Source: Ottowia sp. SB7-C50
Lineage (GTDB): Bacteria; Pseudomonadota; Gammaproteobacteria; Burkholderiales; Burkholderiaceae_C
Assembly (NCBI RefSeq): GCF_033110285.1
Contig: NZ_CP136995.1
Span: 2,170,001-2,234,000 of the forward strand
Reading direction: 5' to 3'
DNA: 64,000 nt
Shown here: positions 38,068 through 46,266 of the stretch, in pieces
Position numbering within the stretch: the stretch's first letter is position 1
Layout: each line of letters opens with the position of its first letter
Program-made: the position numbers and the translations under genes
Notes under the pieces: generated by a model
Told to the model about the DNA's origin: nothing
Database searches by the model: none
Seen by the model: the letters and a program-made list of their open reading frames with translations, nothing else

Positions 38068-39276
38068 TCAGCGCCGAGCCTGCGCCTCAAACCAGCGGGC
38101 CACCATGGCGCGCTCGCCGTCGGTCATCTGCGTGGCGTTGGACAACGGCATGGCGCGCGTGACCACCACCTGCTGGTAGATCTGCTGCGCGTGCTGCTCG
38201 ACGGCGGCCTGCGAATCGAAGCGCAGGTTCTTCATCTGCACCGCTTCACCGTGGCACGACTGGCAACGCTGCTCGATCATGGGCCGCAGTTGCGCGTAAT
38301 CGACGGTGGCGGGCACCGCGGCCACCGCCGCCGGCGCCGGACGCAGCCAGGCCATGACGCCCAGCAGCACCAGCACGCCGGCCGCCGCGTACGGCCACGG
38401 ATTGGCGGCGCGCCCGTGGTGCCAGCCGTGGCGCTGCACGAAGAACTGGCGGATCAGCGCGCCGGCCAGCATCATCAGACACAGCACCAGCCAGCGCTGC
38501 GGGTGGCTGTAGAGAAAGCTGTAGTGGTTGCTGAGCATGGCAAACACCACGGGCAGCGTGAAATAGGTGTTGTGCACGCTGCGCTGCTTGCCGCGTTGGC
38601 CGTGAATGGCCAGTGCGCTGGCGTCGTAGGGCTGCCCCGACGTCATGGCGGACACCACCTTGCGCTGGCCGGGGATGATCCAGAAGAACACGTTGGCGCT
38701 CATGGCCGTGGCCAGCATGGCGCCGACGATCAGGAACGCCGCGCGGCCCGAAAACAGGTGGCACGCCAGCCAGGCCGAGAACGCCACCACCACGATCAGC
38801 AGCGCGCCGACGATGCGCTCGCCGTTGGGACGGAACCCAAACACCCGGCAGATGGCGTCGTACACCACCCAGAAGCCGACCAGAAAGGCCACCGCCGCCA
38901 GGCCGGCCGCGGCGGGCGACCAGTCCAGCACCTGCCGGTCGACCAGGAAGGCGCTGGCGTTCCACAGGTACAGCACGCAGAACAGCGCAAAGCCCGACAG
39001 CCAGGTCGAATAGCTTTCCCAGTAGAACCAGTGCAGCTTGCTGTCGATGCCGCCCTTGGGCGCCACCATGTACTTCTGCGGGTTGTAGAACCCGCCGCCG
39101 TGCACGGCCCACATGGCACCGTCCACGCCCTTCTTCTTCAGGTCGTCGGCGGTGGGCGCCAGCAGGTTGTTGTCGAGAAAGACGAAGTAGAACGATGAGC
39201 CGATCCAGGCGATGGCGACGACGACGTGCAGCCAGCGCAGCAGCAGGTTGGCCCAGTCGAGCAGGTAGGCTTCCAT
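38068..39276 (-). CDS. puuD: Membrane-bound urate hydroxylase PuuD with cytochrome c domain
   Basis: This enzyme oxidises urate to 5-hydroxyisourate and passes electrons to the respiratory chain, in place of soluble uricase. The 402-residue protein has eight or so membrane helices (LLLRWLHVVVAIAWIGSSFYF at the N-terminus, KLHWFYWESYSTWLSGFALF next) and a C-terminal cytochrome c domain with heme motif CQSCH at 338-342 and a Met ligand probably in TRAMPLSN. It begins with the ATG at 39276. No other purine gene is visible; a GntR-like palindrome upstream may control it. Confidence 0.92.
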   Translation of the reverse strand: MEAYLLDWANLLLRWLHVVVAIAWIGSSFYFVFLDNNLLAPTADDLKKKGVDGAMWAVHGGGFYNPQKYMVAPKGGIDSKLHWFYWESYSTWLSGFALFCVLYLWNASAFLVDRQVLDWSPAAAGLAAVAFLVGFWVVYDAICRVFGFRPNGERIVGALLIVVVAFSAWLACHLFSGRAAFLIVGAMLATAMSANVFFWIIPGQRKVVSAMTSGQPYDASALAIHGQRGKQRSVHNTYFTLPVVFAMLSNHYSFLYSHPQRWLVLCLMMLAGALIRQFFVQRHGWHHGRAANPWPYAAAGVLVLLGVMAWLRPAPAAVAAVPATVDYAQLRPMIEQRCQSCHGEAVQMKNLRFDSQAAVEQHAQQIYQQVVVTRAMPLSNATQMTDGERAMVARWFEAQARR

Positions 39277-39403
39277 GAACGATGTCCTATGCAAGAGGGC
39301 TCGCCACCGCGGGCGCTGCAAGCCGTTCAGGTCGATCGCGCATCGGGCGCTGCAGCCAGCCGGCTGCGCGGGCGCCAGGGCACCGCTGCGATCTGGCGCA
39401 AAG

Positions 39404-39411
39404 TGTATACA
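39404..39411. promoter_or_regulatory. TGTATACA palindrome upstream of puuD, candidate operator
   Basis: AAGTGTATACAAAG is an AT-rich dyad 128 bp upstream of the puuD start, in a GC-rich background. GntR-family repressors of urate and other catabolic genes often bind TTGTATACAA-like sites; the link here is inference. Confidence 0.4.
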
Positions 39412-39445
39412 AAGCGCTGGGCGAACGCCAGACGCGCGAAGCCCT

Positions 39446-39612
39446 TAAGGCAACGCTGAATAAGTCCGCGCGGAGGCTGGCGCTGTAGTTTGGGATGGGA
39501 TGCAAGGCGCAAACCGCAGCCATAGCTTGGGCTATGGCGAGGATTTGCAACGCCGCAGACCGCCCAAATCCACAGATGCCAGCGCCGCGAGGGCTTGTTC
39601 AGCGTCGCCTTA
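39446..39612. mobile_element. MITE-like fold-back element, 167 bp
   Basis: Terminal inverted repeats are TAAGGCAACGCTGAATAAG (39446-39464) and CTTGTTCAGCGTCGCCTTA (39594-39612), matching at 17 of 19 positions. The interior is itself nearly palindromic, with GCCATAGC/GGCTATGGC in the centre. No coding frame is present. The right end supplies the TAA stop codon of the dehydratase gene. The ends resemble a type of small repeat I recall from related genomes. Confidence 0.7.
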
Positions 39613-40515
39613 GAGCACCCAGGCCAGGTCGGCCTCGGCCTGCATGGTCAGCGCGCCTTCGTGGTCCTGCGCCCACAGCCGGACGTGGCGGCCGTCGTCC
39701 GACGGCTGGCCGCAGACGAAGAACGGATGCCCGTCGAACAGCGGACGCACGGCACGAAAGCTGAAGCGCTCCAGCACTGCCAGGGCTTCGTGCCGGCGCA
39801 CCAGGTCGGTCAGCAGCGTGGCGATCAGCGGGCCGTGCACGATGAGGCCCGGATAGCCCTCGACCTGCGTAACGTAGCGGCGGTCGTAGTGGATGCGGTG
39901 GCCGTTGAAGGTGAGCGCGCTGTAGCGGAACAGCAACGCGTCGTCGGGGTTGATCTGCCGCCGCCACGCCGGCGCGGCGTCGACCGCCACCGGCGCAGGC
40001 GGGGGATCGCCGGGGCGCGCGGCGGCGCGGTAGACGATGTCGTGCTCCTCGGTCAGGCAAAGGCCGCTTTGGTTGTGCACTTCGTGCCGGACCAGCACAA
40101 ACACCATCTCGCCCGACCGCCCGTTCTTGTGCGTGACCGATTCGATGCGCGAGACCTTGCGCGCGGCGTCGCCCACGCGCAGCGGGTTGCCTGGCGCCCA
40201 CTGCAGGCGCCCGCCCGCCCACATGCGGCGCGGCAGCGGCACCGGCGGCAGAAAACCGCCACGGCGTGGGTGGCCGTCGTCGCCCAGCTGGCTTTGCGGC
40301 GCGTGCGGCAGAAAGTACAGCCAGTGGCCCAGCGGCGGCACCTGGGTGCCCTTTTGCGGCGCCGGATCGTCGCGGTCCAGCGTGGCCGACAGCCCGCGCA
40401 GCGGCGCCGCGGCAATGTCGTCGGGGGTTTCTTCGGTGCGGCCCACCCATTGCTGCAGGTGGGCGACGGCGGCGGCGTCCAGTGGGGGCCGCAAGGCGTT
40501 TTCTGTCGGGTTCAT
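39610..40515 (-). CDS. FAS1-like/MaoC-type dehydratase (HTD2 family)
   Basis: This 301-residue double hot-dog enzyme probably hydrates or dehydrates an acyl-CoA (mesaconyl-C4-CoA or 3-hydroxyacyl-CoA hydratase kind). The N-terminal FAS1-like domain has WVGRTEETPDDIAAAPLRGL and GHWLYFLP; the C-terminal half has FRYSALTFNGHRIHYDRRY and the active-site run EGYPGLIVHGPLIATLL. The start at 40515 is one of several in-frame ATGs. Its stop codon is formed by the terminal repeat of the adjacent MITE-like element. Substrate not known. Confidence 0.82.
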   Translation of the reverse strand: MNPTENALRPPLDAAAVAHLQQWVGRTEETPDDIAAAPLRGLSATLDRDDPAPQKGTQVPPLGHWLYFLPHAPQSQLGDDGHPRRGGFLPPVPLPRRMWAGGRLQWAPGNPLRVGDAARKVSRIESVTHKNGRSGEMVFVLVRHEVHNQSGLCLTEEHDIVYRAAARPGDPPPAPVAVDAAPAWRRQINPDDALLFRYSALTFNGHRIHYDRRYVTQVEGYPGLIVHGPLIATLLTDLVRRHEALAVLERFSFRAVRPLFDGHPFFVCGQPSDDGRHVRLWAQDHEGALTMQAEADLAWVL

Positions 40516-40620
40516 GCACCGCATGGTGCCGTGAAAGCACGGCGCCCACAATGGTGCGGCGTCAAACTGGCGTCTCGTCCGCCCCGCAGCGACGCGATGC
40601 GTGAACGGCGCGGATGACCG

Positions 40621-42087
40621 TCACTCGGCCACCGCAGGCGTCACCGTCCACGGCGCCTGCCAGCCGCCGCCCAGCGCCTGGATCAGCGACACCGCCGCCT
40701 GCTGGCGCTGCTGCTGCAACTGCAGCAGGCTGCGGCGCGCACTGAGCGCGCTGGCTTGCGCCGTCACGACGTCGGTGTACGACGTCAGGCCCGACTGGTA
40801 GCGGTTCATCTGCTGCTGTTCGATGCGTTCGGCCGCTTCGGCGGCGGCGCGCACGTGCTCGGTCTGCGCGGCCAGCGTGGCCAGGGCGCTCAGCTGGTCC
40901 TCGACTTCCTTCATGCCGTTCAGCGCGGCCTGGCGGTAGCGCGCCACGGCGGCGTCGCGCGCGGCCATCGTCTGCGCCAACCGGGCGTCGCGGGCGCCGG
41001 CGTCGAACACCGTCTGCGCCAGCGCCACGCCCAGCGACCACAGCAGGCTGGGCGCCGACACCAGGTTGGCCAGGCTGGAGCCGCCCGCGCCCAGGCCGGC
41101 GCTCAGGCTCAGGTTGGGAAAGTACGCGCTGCGCGCCACGCCGATCTGCGCATTGGCCGCCGTCACCGCGCGTTCCGCACCGGCGATGTCGGGGCGGCGC
41201 AGCAGCAGCAGCGACGGCAGCTCGGTCGGCACCGCGGGCGCCGCGGCCACCCAGGGCGCGGGCGCCAGCGAAAAGCCCGCCGGCGCCTCGCCCACCAGCA
41301 ACGCGATGGCGTGTTCGTAGGTGGCGCGGCTGCGCTGCAGCGCCACGCGCGTGGCCTGGGCGTTGCGCAGCGTGCTCTGCGCCTGGAAGGTGTCGGTGCG
41401 CGGCACCACGCCCACGTCGTAGCGGTTCTGCGTGATTTTGGCGTTGCGCTGGTAGCTGGCGATGATCTCGTCCATCAGCGCGATCTCGGCGTCGGCCTCG
41501 CGCAGCGCGAAGTAGGCCGCGGCCAGGCTGGCCTGCGCGTTGAGGCGCGCGCCGGCCAGGTCGGCCTGGCTGGCCTGCACGCTGGCCGACTGGGCGTCGA
41601 CCGCGCTGGCGATGCGGCCCCACACATCGGGCGCCCAGCTGGCGTTGAGGTTGAGGCTGGCCGAGCCGGTGGTGGCGCGGTTGTCGCCGCCGCTGCGCTG
41701 CTGGCCCAGCTGCGCGCCCAGTTGCGGCAGCAGCTCGGCCTGCTGCTGGCGCAGCAGCGCCTGCGCCTGCGCGACGTTGGCGGCCGCGGCCTTCAGGTTC
41801 TGGTTGGACAAGTCCACCCGCTCGACCAGCCCGTGCAGGACCGGGTCGTCGAACAGCCGCCACCATTGGCCCTGCGCCCAGGCGCGCGCCTGGTCGGCAC
41901 TGACCCAGCCGGCGGCGGGCGCGGCGGTCTTCCACGCCATCGGCACCGGCATCGGTTCCATGGCCGTCTTGGGCGTCAGCGAGCAGGCGCTGAGCAGGCA
42001 GGCTGCGGCGACCGCGGCTGCAAGGCTTTTGGGCGCCCTGCGCTGATGGGGCAAGCGCATGTAGCTATGTTTTTGATAGTCATTCAT
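40621..42087 (-). CDS. RND efflux outer-membrane factor, NodT family lipoprotein
   Basis: This outer-membrane channel of a tripartite efflux pump has 488 residues. The lipoprotein signal ends LLSAC (lipidated C35), followed by two OEP repeats with long helices (NQNLKAAAANVAQAQALLRQ, RNAQATRVALQRSRATYEHA, second copy from about residue 290). A family A repeat forms the first ten to twenty codons, so the true start may be the ATG at 42087 or at 42060. Order mdtA, mdtB, mdtC, this gene on the minus strand shows it belongs to the MdtABC-type pump. Confidence 0.9.
   Translation of the reverse strand: MNDYQKHSYMRLPHQRRAPKSLAAAVAAACLLSACSLTPKTAMEPMPVPMAWKTAAPAAGWVSADQARAWAQGQWWRLFDDPVLHGLVERVDLSNQNLKAAAANVAQAQALLRQQQAELLPQLGAQLGQQRSGGDNRATTGSASLNLNASWAPDVWGRIASAVDAQSASVQASQADLAGARLNAQASLAAAYFALREADAEIALMDEIIASYQRNAKITQNRYDVGVVPRTDTFQAQSTLRNAQATRVALQRSRATYEHAIALLVGEAPAGFSLAPAPWVAAAPAVPTELPSLLLLRRPDIAGAERAVTAANAQIGVARSAYFPNLSLSAGLGAGGSSLANLVSAPSLLWSLGVALAQTVFDAGARDARLAQTMAARDAAVARYRQAALNGMKEVEDQLSALATLAAQTEHVRAAAEAAERIEQQQMNRYQSGLTSYTDVVTAQASALSARRSLLQLQQQRQQAAVSLIQALGGGWQAPWTVTPAVAE
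42021..42079. repeat. Family A repeat, copy 14, at the 5' end of the outer-membrane factor gene
   Basis: CCCTGCGCTGATGGGGCAAGCGC then GTAGCTATGTTTTTGATAG. It covers the first codons on the minus strand, including the alternative ATG at 42060. Confidence 0.75.
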
Positions 42088-42198
42088 GGCAAAGGCCGAC
42101 GGCGGACATGAATGCCCGCCTTACGTAATGGGTGCGCCGAACACAGGGCCGCGCATCCGGCCAAGGGGAAAGACGCCGAAGGCGGATCAGGCCGTAGC

Positions 42199-45100
42199 TC
42201 ATGCCGCCCCCCGCGCCAGGTGCGCCTCGTTCGCCGCGCGCTGGCGCAGCCGATCCAGCAGCACGTAGACCACGGGCGTGGTCAGCAGCGTCAGCAACTG
42301 GCTGGCCAGCAGGCCGCCAATGATGGTCACGCCCAGCGGCTGGCGCAGCTCGGCACCCACGCCAAAACCGATGGCCAGCGGCAGCGCGCCGAGCGCCGCC
42401 GCCAGCGTGGTCATCATGATCGGCCGAAAGCGCATCAGCGCCGCCTCGCGCGCGGCCTGCGCGGCGGTCAGCCCGCGCGAACGCTCGGCTTCCAGCGCGA
42501 AGTCGATGATCAGGATGGCGTTTTTCTTGACGATGCCGATCAGCAGGAACACGCCGATCAGCGCCATGATGGAAAACTCCAGCTTCATCGCCAGCAGCGA
42601 GAACACCGCGCCGAAGCCCGCCGACGGCAGCGTGGTCAGGACCGTCAGCGGGTGGATCAGGCTTTCGTACAGGATGCCGAGCACGATGTAGATCACCACG
42701 ATGGCGGCAATGATCAGCATCGTCTGTTCGGACTGCTGCTTCTGCGCTTCGGCCGCCGCGCCGCTGAACTGCCCGCGCACGTTATTGGGCATGCCGATGG
42801 CGGCCTCGGCTTCGCGCACGGCGCGGCGCGCCTCTTCCAGCGACACGCCGTCGCCCAGGTTGAACGACAGCGTGCTCGACAGCTCGCCGCCGTCGTGCCC
42901 GACCGACGTCGCCACCGCCCGTTCGCGCACCGTGGCAAAGGCCGACAGCGGCACCATGCGGCTCTCCTGCGCCGACAGCGGCTGCCCCGTCGACGCGCTG
43001 CGCAAGGCGGGGTTGGCCGACACCGCCGCCGCTGCCGTTGCAGTCGACGCGGCCGTTGTCGCCGACGACGAGGCGCCGCCGGTCGTCGCCACCGCGGCAT
43101 TGGCGCTGGCGGCCGTGCTGATGCGGCCCGCGGGGACGAAAGTGTCGCGCAGCACGACGGGCGACTTGGCGAATTCGGGCGCCCATTCCATCACCACCGA
43201 ATACTGGTTCACGTCGGCGTACATGGTCGCCACGCTGCGCTGGCCGAAGGCGTTGTAGAGCGCGCTGTTGATGGCGCTGGTGGTCACGCCCAGCTGCGAC
43301 GCACGGTCGCGGTCGACGTCGATGAAGGTCTCCACGCCGTTCTCGGTCTGGTCGTCGTCAACGTCGGTCAGGCGCTGGTCCAGCTTCATCTGTTCGGACA
43401 GCCGCTTGACCCAGGTCTTCAGGTCGGCCTGGTTGTCGGCCTTCAGCGTGAACTGATAGGTGCTGTTGCTGCTGCGCCCGCCCATGCGAAGTTCCTGCAC
43501 GGGGTTCAGGAACACGCGCAGGCCGGTGATCTGGTTGAGCTGCGGGCGCAGGCGGTTGATGACTTCACGCGTGCTTTCCTTGCGTTCACTGGTCGGCTTG
43601 AGCGACGCCGACAAAAAGCCGCCGCCCGCACCGCCGCCGCCCGAAAAACCCACCACCGTCTGCACCGCCGGGTCGCGCCGCACGATGTCGACCGCCTGCT
43701 GCAGCTTGTCGGCCAGCGCGCTGGACGAGATGCTCTGGTCGGCGCGCAGGCCGCCCTGCAACTGGCCGTTGTCCTGCTCAGGAAAGAAGCCTTTGGGAAT
43801 GGCGATGAACAGGTACACGTTGAGCGCCACCACGGCGGCCAGCACGGTCATCACGGTCCACGGCGCGGCCAGCGACCAGTCGAGCGCGCGGCCGTAGCCA
43901 CGCTGCAGCGCGGCCTGCGCGCGCTCCAGGCCGCGGCGGATGGCGCCGGCGCGGCGCGGCGCGGCCGACGCATCGATCCCGTCGTGCCGGTGGCGCAGCA
44001 GCATGGCGCACATCATCGGCGTGGTGGTGAGCGAGATGACGAGCGAAATCGCCACCGCGATGGACAGCGTCATCGCGAATTCGCGGAACATGCGGCCGAC
44101 CGCGCCGCCCATGAACAGCAGTGGGATGAACACCGCCACCAGCGACAGGCTGATCGTCAGCACCGTGAAGCCGACCTCGCGCGCGCCGCGCAGCGCGGCT
44201 TCCCTGCGCGGCACGCCTTGTTCAAGGTGGCGCGAGATGTTCTCGAGCACCACGATGGCGTCGTCCACCACGAATCCGGTGGCCACCGTCAGCGCCATCA
44301 GCGTCAGGTTGTTGAGCGAATAACCCAGCAGGTACATCACGGCAAAGGTGCCCAGCAGCGACACCACCGTCGCCACGCCGGGAATCAGCGCCGAGCGCAG
44401 GTTGCGCAGGAACAGGCCGACGACGACCACCACCAGCAGGATCGAGATGACCAGCGTCAGCTGCACCTCGCGCACCGACGAACGGATCATGCCGGTGCGG
44501 TCGATGGCGACGTCCAGCGCAATGTCCTGCGGCAACTGCGCGCGCAGCCCAGGCAGCAGCGCCATGATGGCGTCCGCCGTCTCGATCAGGTTGGCGCCCG
44601 GCTGCTGCGTGACGGTCACGACGATGGCGAGCTTGCCGTTGAACATGCCGCGCGTGCGGGTGTTCTCCACGCTGTCGACCACCCGCGCCACATCGCCCAG
44701 CCGCACCTGCGCGCCGCCGCGCGATGCGACGATGAGGTCCTTGTAATACGCCGCGCGCAGCCCCGGCGGCGGCGTCAGTATCTGCAGCGCGCGCCCGGTC
44801 TCGTGGGTGCCTGCCTCGACGATGCCCTTGGGCCGGTTGGCGTTGTTGGCCTGGATGGCGGCACGCACGTCCTCGCTGCTGATGCCCAGGTCGTTCAGCA
44901 CGAAGGGGTTCAGCTCGACCCGCACGGCCGGCAGCGACCCGCCGCCCAGTTCGACATCGCCCACGCCCGGCACCTGCTGCAGGCGCTGGCTGACGACGTT
45001 GCTGACCGCGTCGTACACCTGCCCCGGCGTGCGCGTGTCCGACGTCAGCGCCAGGATCAGGAAGGGCTGCGCGGCCGGGTTGCGCTTTCGATACGTCGGG

Positions 45101-45477
45101 TTGCTGCGCAGCGTGGCCGGCAGGTCCACGCGCGCCGCGTTGATGGCGGCTTGCACTTCGCGCGCGGCGTCGTCGATCTTGCGGTTGAGGTCGAACTGCA
45201 GCGTGACGCGGCTTTGCCCCGTGCTGCTCCACGACGTCATTTCATTGACGCCGGGAATGATGCCGAGGTAGCGCTCCAGCGGCGTGGCGACGCTGCGGGC
45301 CATGTCGGACGGACTGGCGCCGGACAGGCTGGCGCTGACGCTGATGACCGGAAAGTCCACCGCCGGCAGGCGTGCGATGGGCAACAGGAAGAAGGCGACG
45401 ATGCCGGCCAGGGCGATGCCGAGGGTGAGGAGGACGGTGGCGACGGGGCGCTGGATGAAGGGGCGGGAGAGGTTCAT
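42199..45477 (-). CDS. mdtC: RND efflux permease, MdtC type
   Basis: This inner-membrane proton-driven pump has 1092 residues, twelve helices and two large periplasmic loops. MNLSRPFIQRPVATVLLTLG is the standard N-terminus. The transmembrane relay region (TGFVVDDAIVVLENISRHLE) and the ending GVTIIGGLLASQLLTLLTTP are typical of MdtB/MdtC. A Ser/Ala/Thr-rich insertion (around residues 770-840) lies in the second periplasmic part and is unusual. It works as a heteromer with the MdtB-type protein encoded upstream. A 789-bp gap with a large inverted repeat lies between the two genes. Confidence 0.93.
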   Translation of the reverse strand: MNLSRPFIQRPVATVLLTLGIALAGIVAFFLLPIARLPAVDFPVISVSASLSGASPSDMARSVATPLERYLGIIPGVNEMTSWSSTGQSRVTLQFDLNRKIDDAAREVQAAINAARVDLPATLRSNPTYRKRNPAAQPFLILALTSDTRTPGQVYDAVSNVVSQRLQQVPGVGDVELGGGSLPAVRVELNPFVLNDLGISSEDVRAAIQANNANRPKGIVEAGTHETGRALQILTPPPGLRAAYYKDLIVASRGGAQVRLGDVARVVDSVENTRTRGMFNGKLAIVVTVTQQPGANLIETADAIMALLPGLRAQLPQDIALDVAIDRTGMIRSSVREVQLTLVISILLVVVVVGLFLRNLRSALIPGVATVVSLLGTFAVMYLLGYSLNNLTLMALTVATGFVVDDAIVVLENISRHLEQGVPRREAALRGAREVGFTVLTISLSLVAVFIPLLFMGGAVGRMFREFAMTLSIAVAISLVISLTTTPMMCAMLLRHRHDGIDASAAPRRAGAIRRGLERAQAALQRGYGRALDWSLAAPWTVMTVLAAVVALNVYLFIAIPKGFFPEQDNGQLQGGLRADQSISSSALADKLQQAVDIVRRDPAVQTVVGFSGGGGAGGGFLSASLKPTSERKESTREVINRLRPQLNQITGLRVFLNPVQELRMGGRSSNSTYQFTLKADNQADLKTWVKRLSEQMKLDQRLTDVDDDQTENGVETFIDVDRDRASQLGVTTSAINSALYNAFGQRSVATMYADVNQYSVVMEWAPEFAKSPVVLRDTFVPAGRISTAASANAAVATTGGASSSATTAASTATAAAAVSANPALRSASTGQPLSAQESRMVPLSAFATVRERAVATSVGHDGGELSSTLSFNLGDGVSLEEARRAVREAEAAIGMPNNVRGQFSGAAAEAQKQQSEQTMLIIAAIVVIYIVLGILYESLIHPLTVLTTLPSAGFGAVFSLLAMKLEFSIMALIGVFLLIGIVKKNAILIIDFALEAERSRGLTAAQAAREAALMRFRPIMMTTLAAALGALPLAIGFGVGAELRQPLGVTIIGGLLASQLLTLLTTPVVYVLLDRLRQRAANEAHLARGAA

Positions 45478-45516
45478 GCGCGGACCTCTCGGGCGCGCCG
45501 GCGGGGAAGCGCTGCT

Positions 45517-46170
45517 GGCCGGGATGTGCGCCCGGCGGCGCAGTCACTTTCTTTTGCTCCGCCAAAAGAAAGTAACCAAAGAAAAGGCGGCCCCACTGGC
45601 CGTGTCCCTTCGCTGCGCTGCGGGCAACCTGCGATGCTCGGGCGCGGGGCGGCGCTGCGGAACTCGCTTTGTTCACTGCGTTCACTTCGCTCAGACAGCC
45701 GCAGCAAGTCAGAGCACGAAGCGCGGCATGCTGCGCTGCCGCGCCCGCCCCACGCCCTGCGCTTCTCGGCACGGCCAGAGGGGAGGTCAAGTCCAAACGG
45801 GCCATCGCAGCGCTCGGCCCTCGGCTCATGTGCTCGGCTGCCTCGCGCATTCAGGAGAGGGAGCAACCAACGGCCGAGCGCAGCGATGGCCCGTGCGGTT
45901 TTCCCCTCCCCTCTGGATGCGCCGAGGAGCGCAGCGGGCGGGGTGCGCGAATGCACCGCAGGATGCATTCGCTTCGTGCTCTGACTCGCTGCGGCTGTCT
46001 GAACGAAGCGCTGCAAGCGCGCAGTGAGTTCCGCAGCGCACCCCGGCCGCGAGCACCGCAGGTTGCCCGCAGCGCAGCGAAGGGTCGCAGCCAGTGGGGT
46101 CGCCTTTCTTTGGTTACTTTCTTTGGCGAGACAAAGAAAGTGACTACGCCGCCGGGCGCACATCCCGGCC
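45517..46170. repeat. Family C: about 650-bp element made of two inverted arms
   Basis: The left arm (from CCGGGATGTGCGCCCGGCGG) and the right arm, read backwards, align over about 320 bp each, with blocks TCACTTTCTTT, AAAGAAAGTAACCAAAGAAA, CTTCGCTGCGCTGCGGGCAA, CAGACAGCCGCAGC and CAGAGGGGAGG shared. The arms differ by many substitutions. Frames inside change in each arm and none looks like a protein. It fills most of the mdtB-mdtC gap. Similar GTTACTTTCTTTGGC-type repeats are widespread in beta- and gamma-proteobacteria. Confidence 0.8.
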
Positions 46171-46196
46171 GACGGCGCATCCCCAAAAAACAAACC

Positions 46197-46255
46197 AAAA
46201 ACCAGCCCAGCGCTTACCCCATCAGCGCCACAAGCTACCATTTCAGGAGCAATAG
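46197..46255. repeat. Family A repeat, copy 15
   Basis: CCCAGCGCTTACCCCATCAGCGCC then AAGCTACCATTTCAGGAGCAA. It lies just downstream of the mdtB stop on the minus strand, next to the family C element. Confidence 0.75.
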
Positions 46256-46266
46256 AGGGCGCTGAA

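Noticed and set aside
42112-45984. A 1290-codon open frame on the plus strand opposite mdtC
   Set aside because: It is antisense to a clear RND permease, rich in His, Arg, Gln and Gly as expected for the complement of GC-rich coding sequence, and has no domain. The same applies to the long antisense frames opposite mdtB (47119-49878), the large hydrolase (51455-54076), smc (26500-28113) and feoB (3655-5097).
45600-46200. Small genes inside the family C element
   Set aside because: Frames of 75-200 codons exist on both strands, but they differ between the two arms, are Arg/Ala/Ser-rich and have no ribosome site; they are repeat sequence, not genes.
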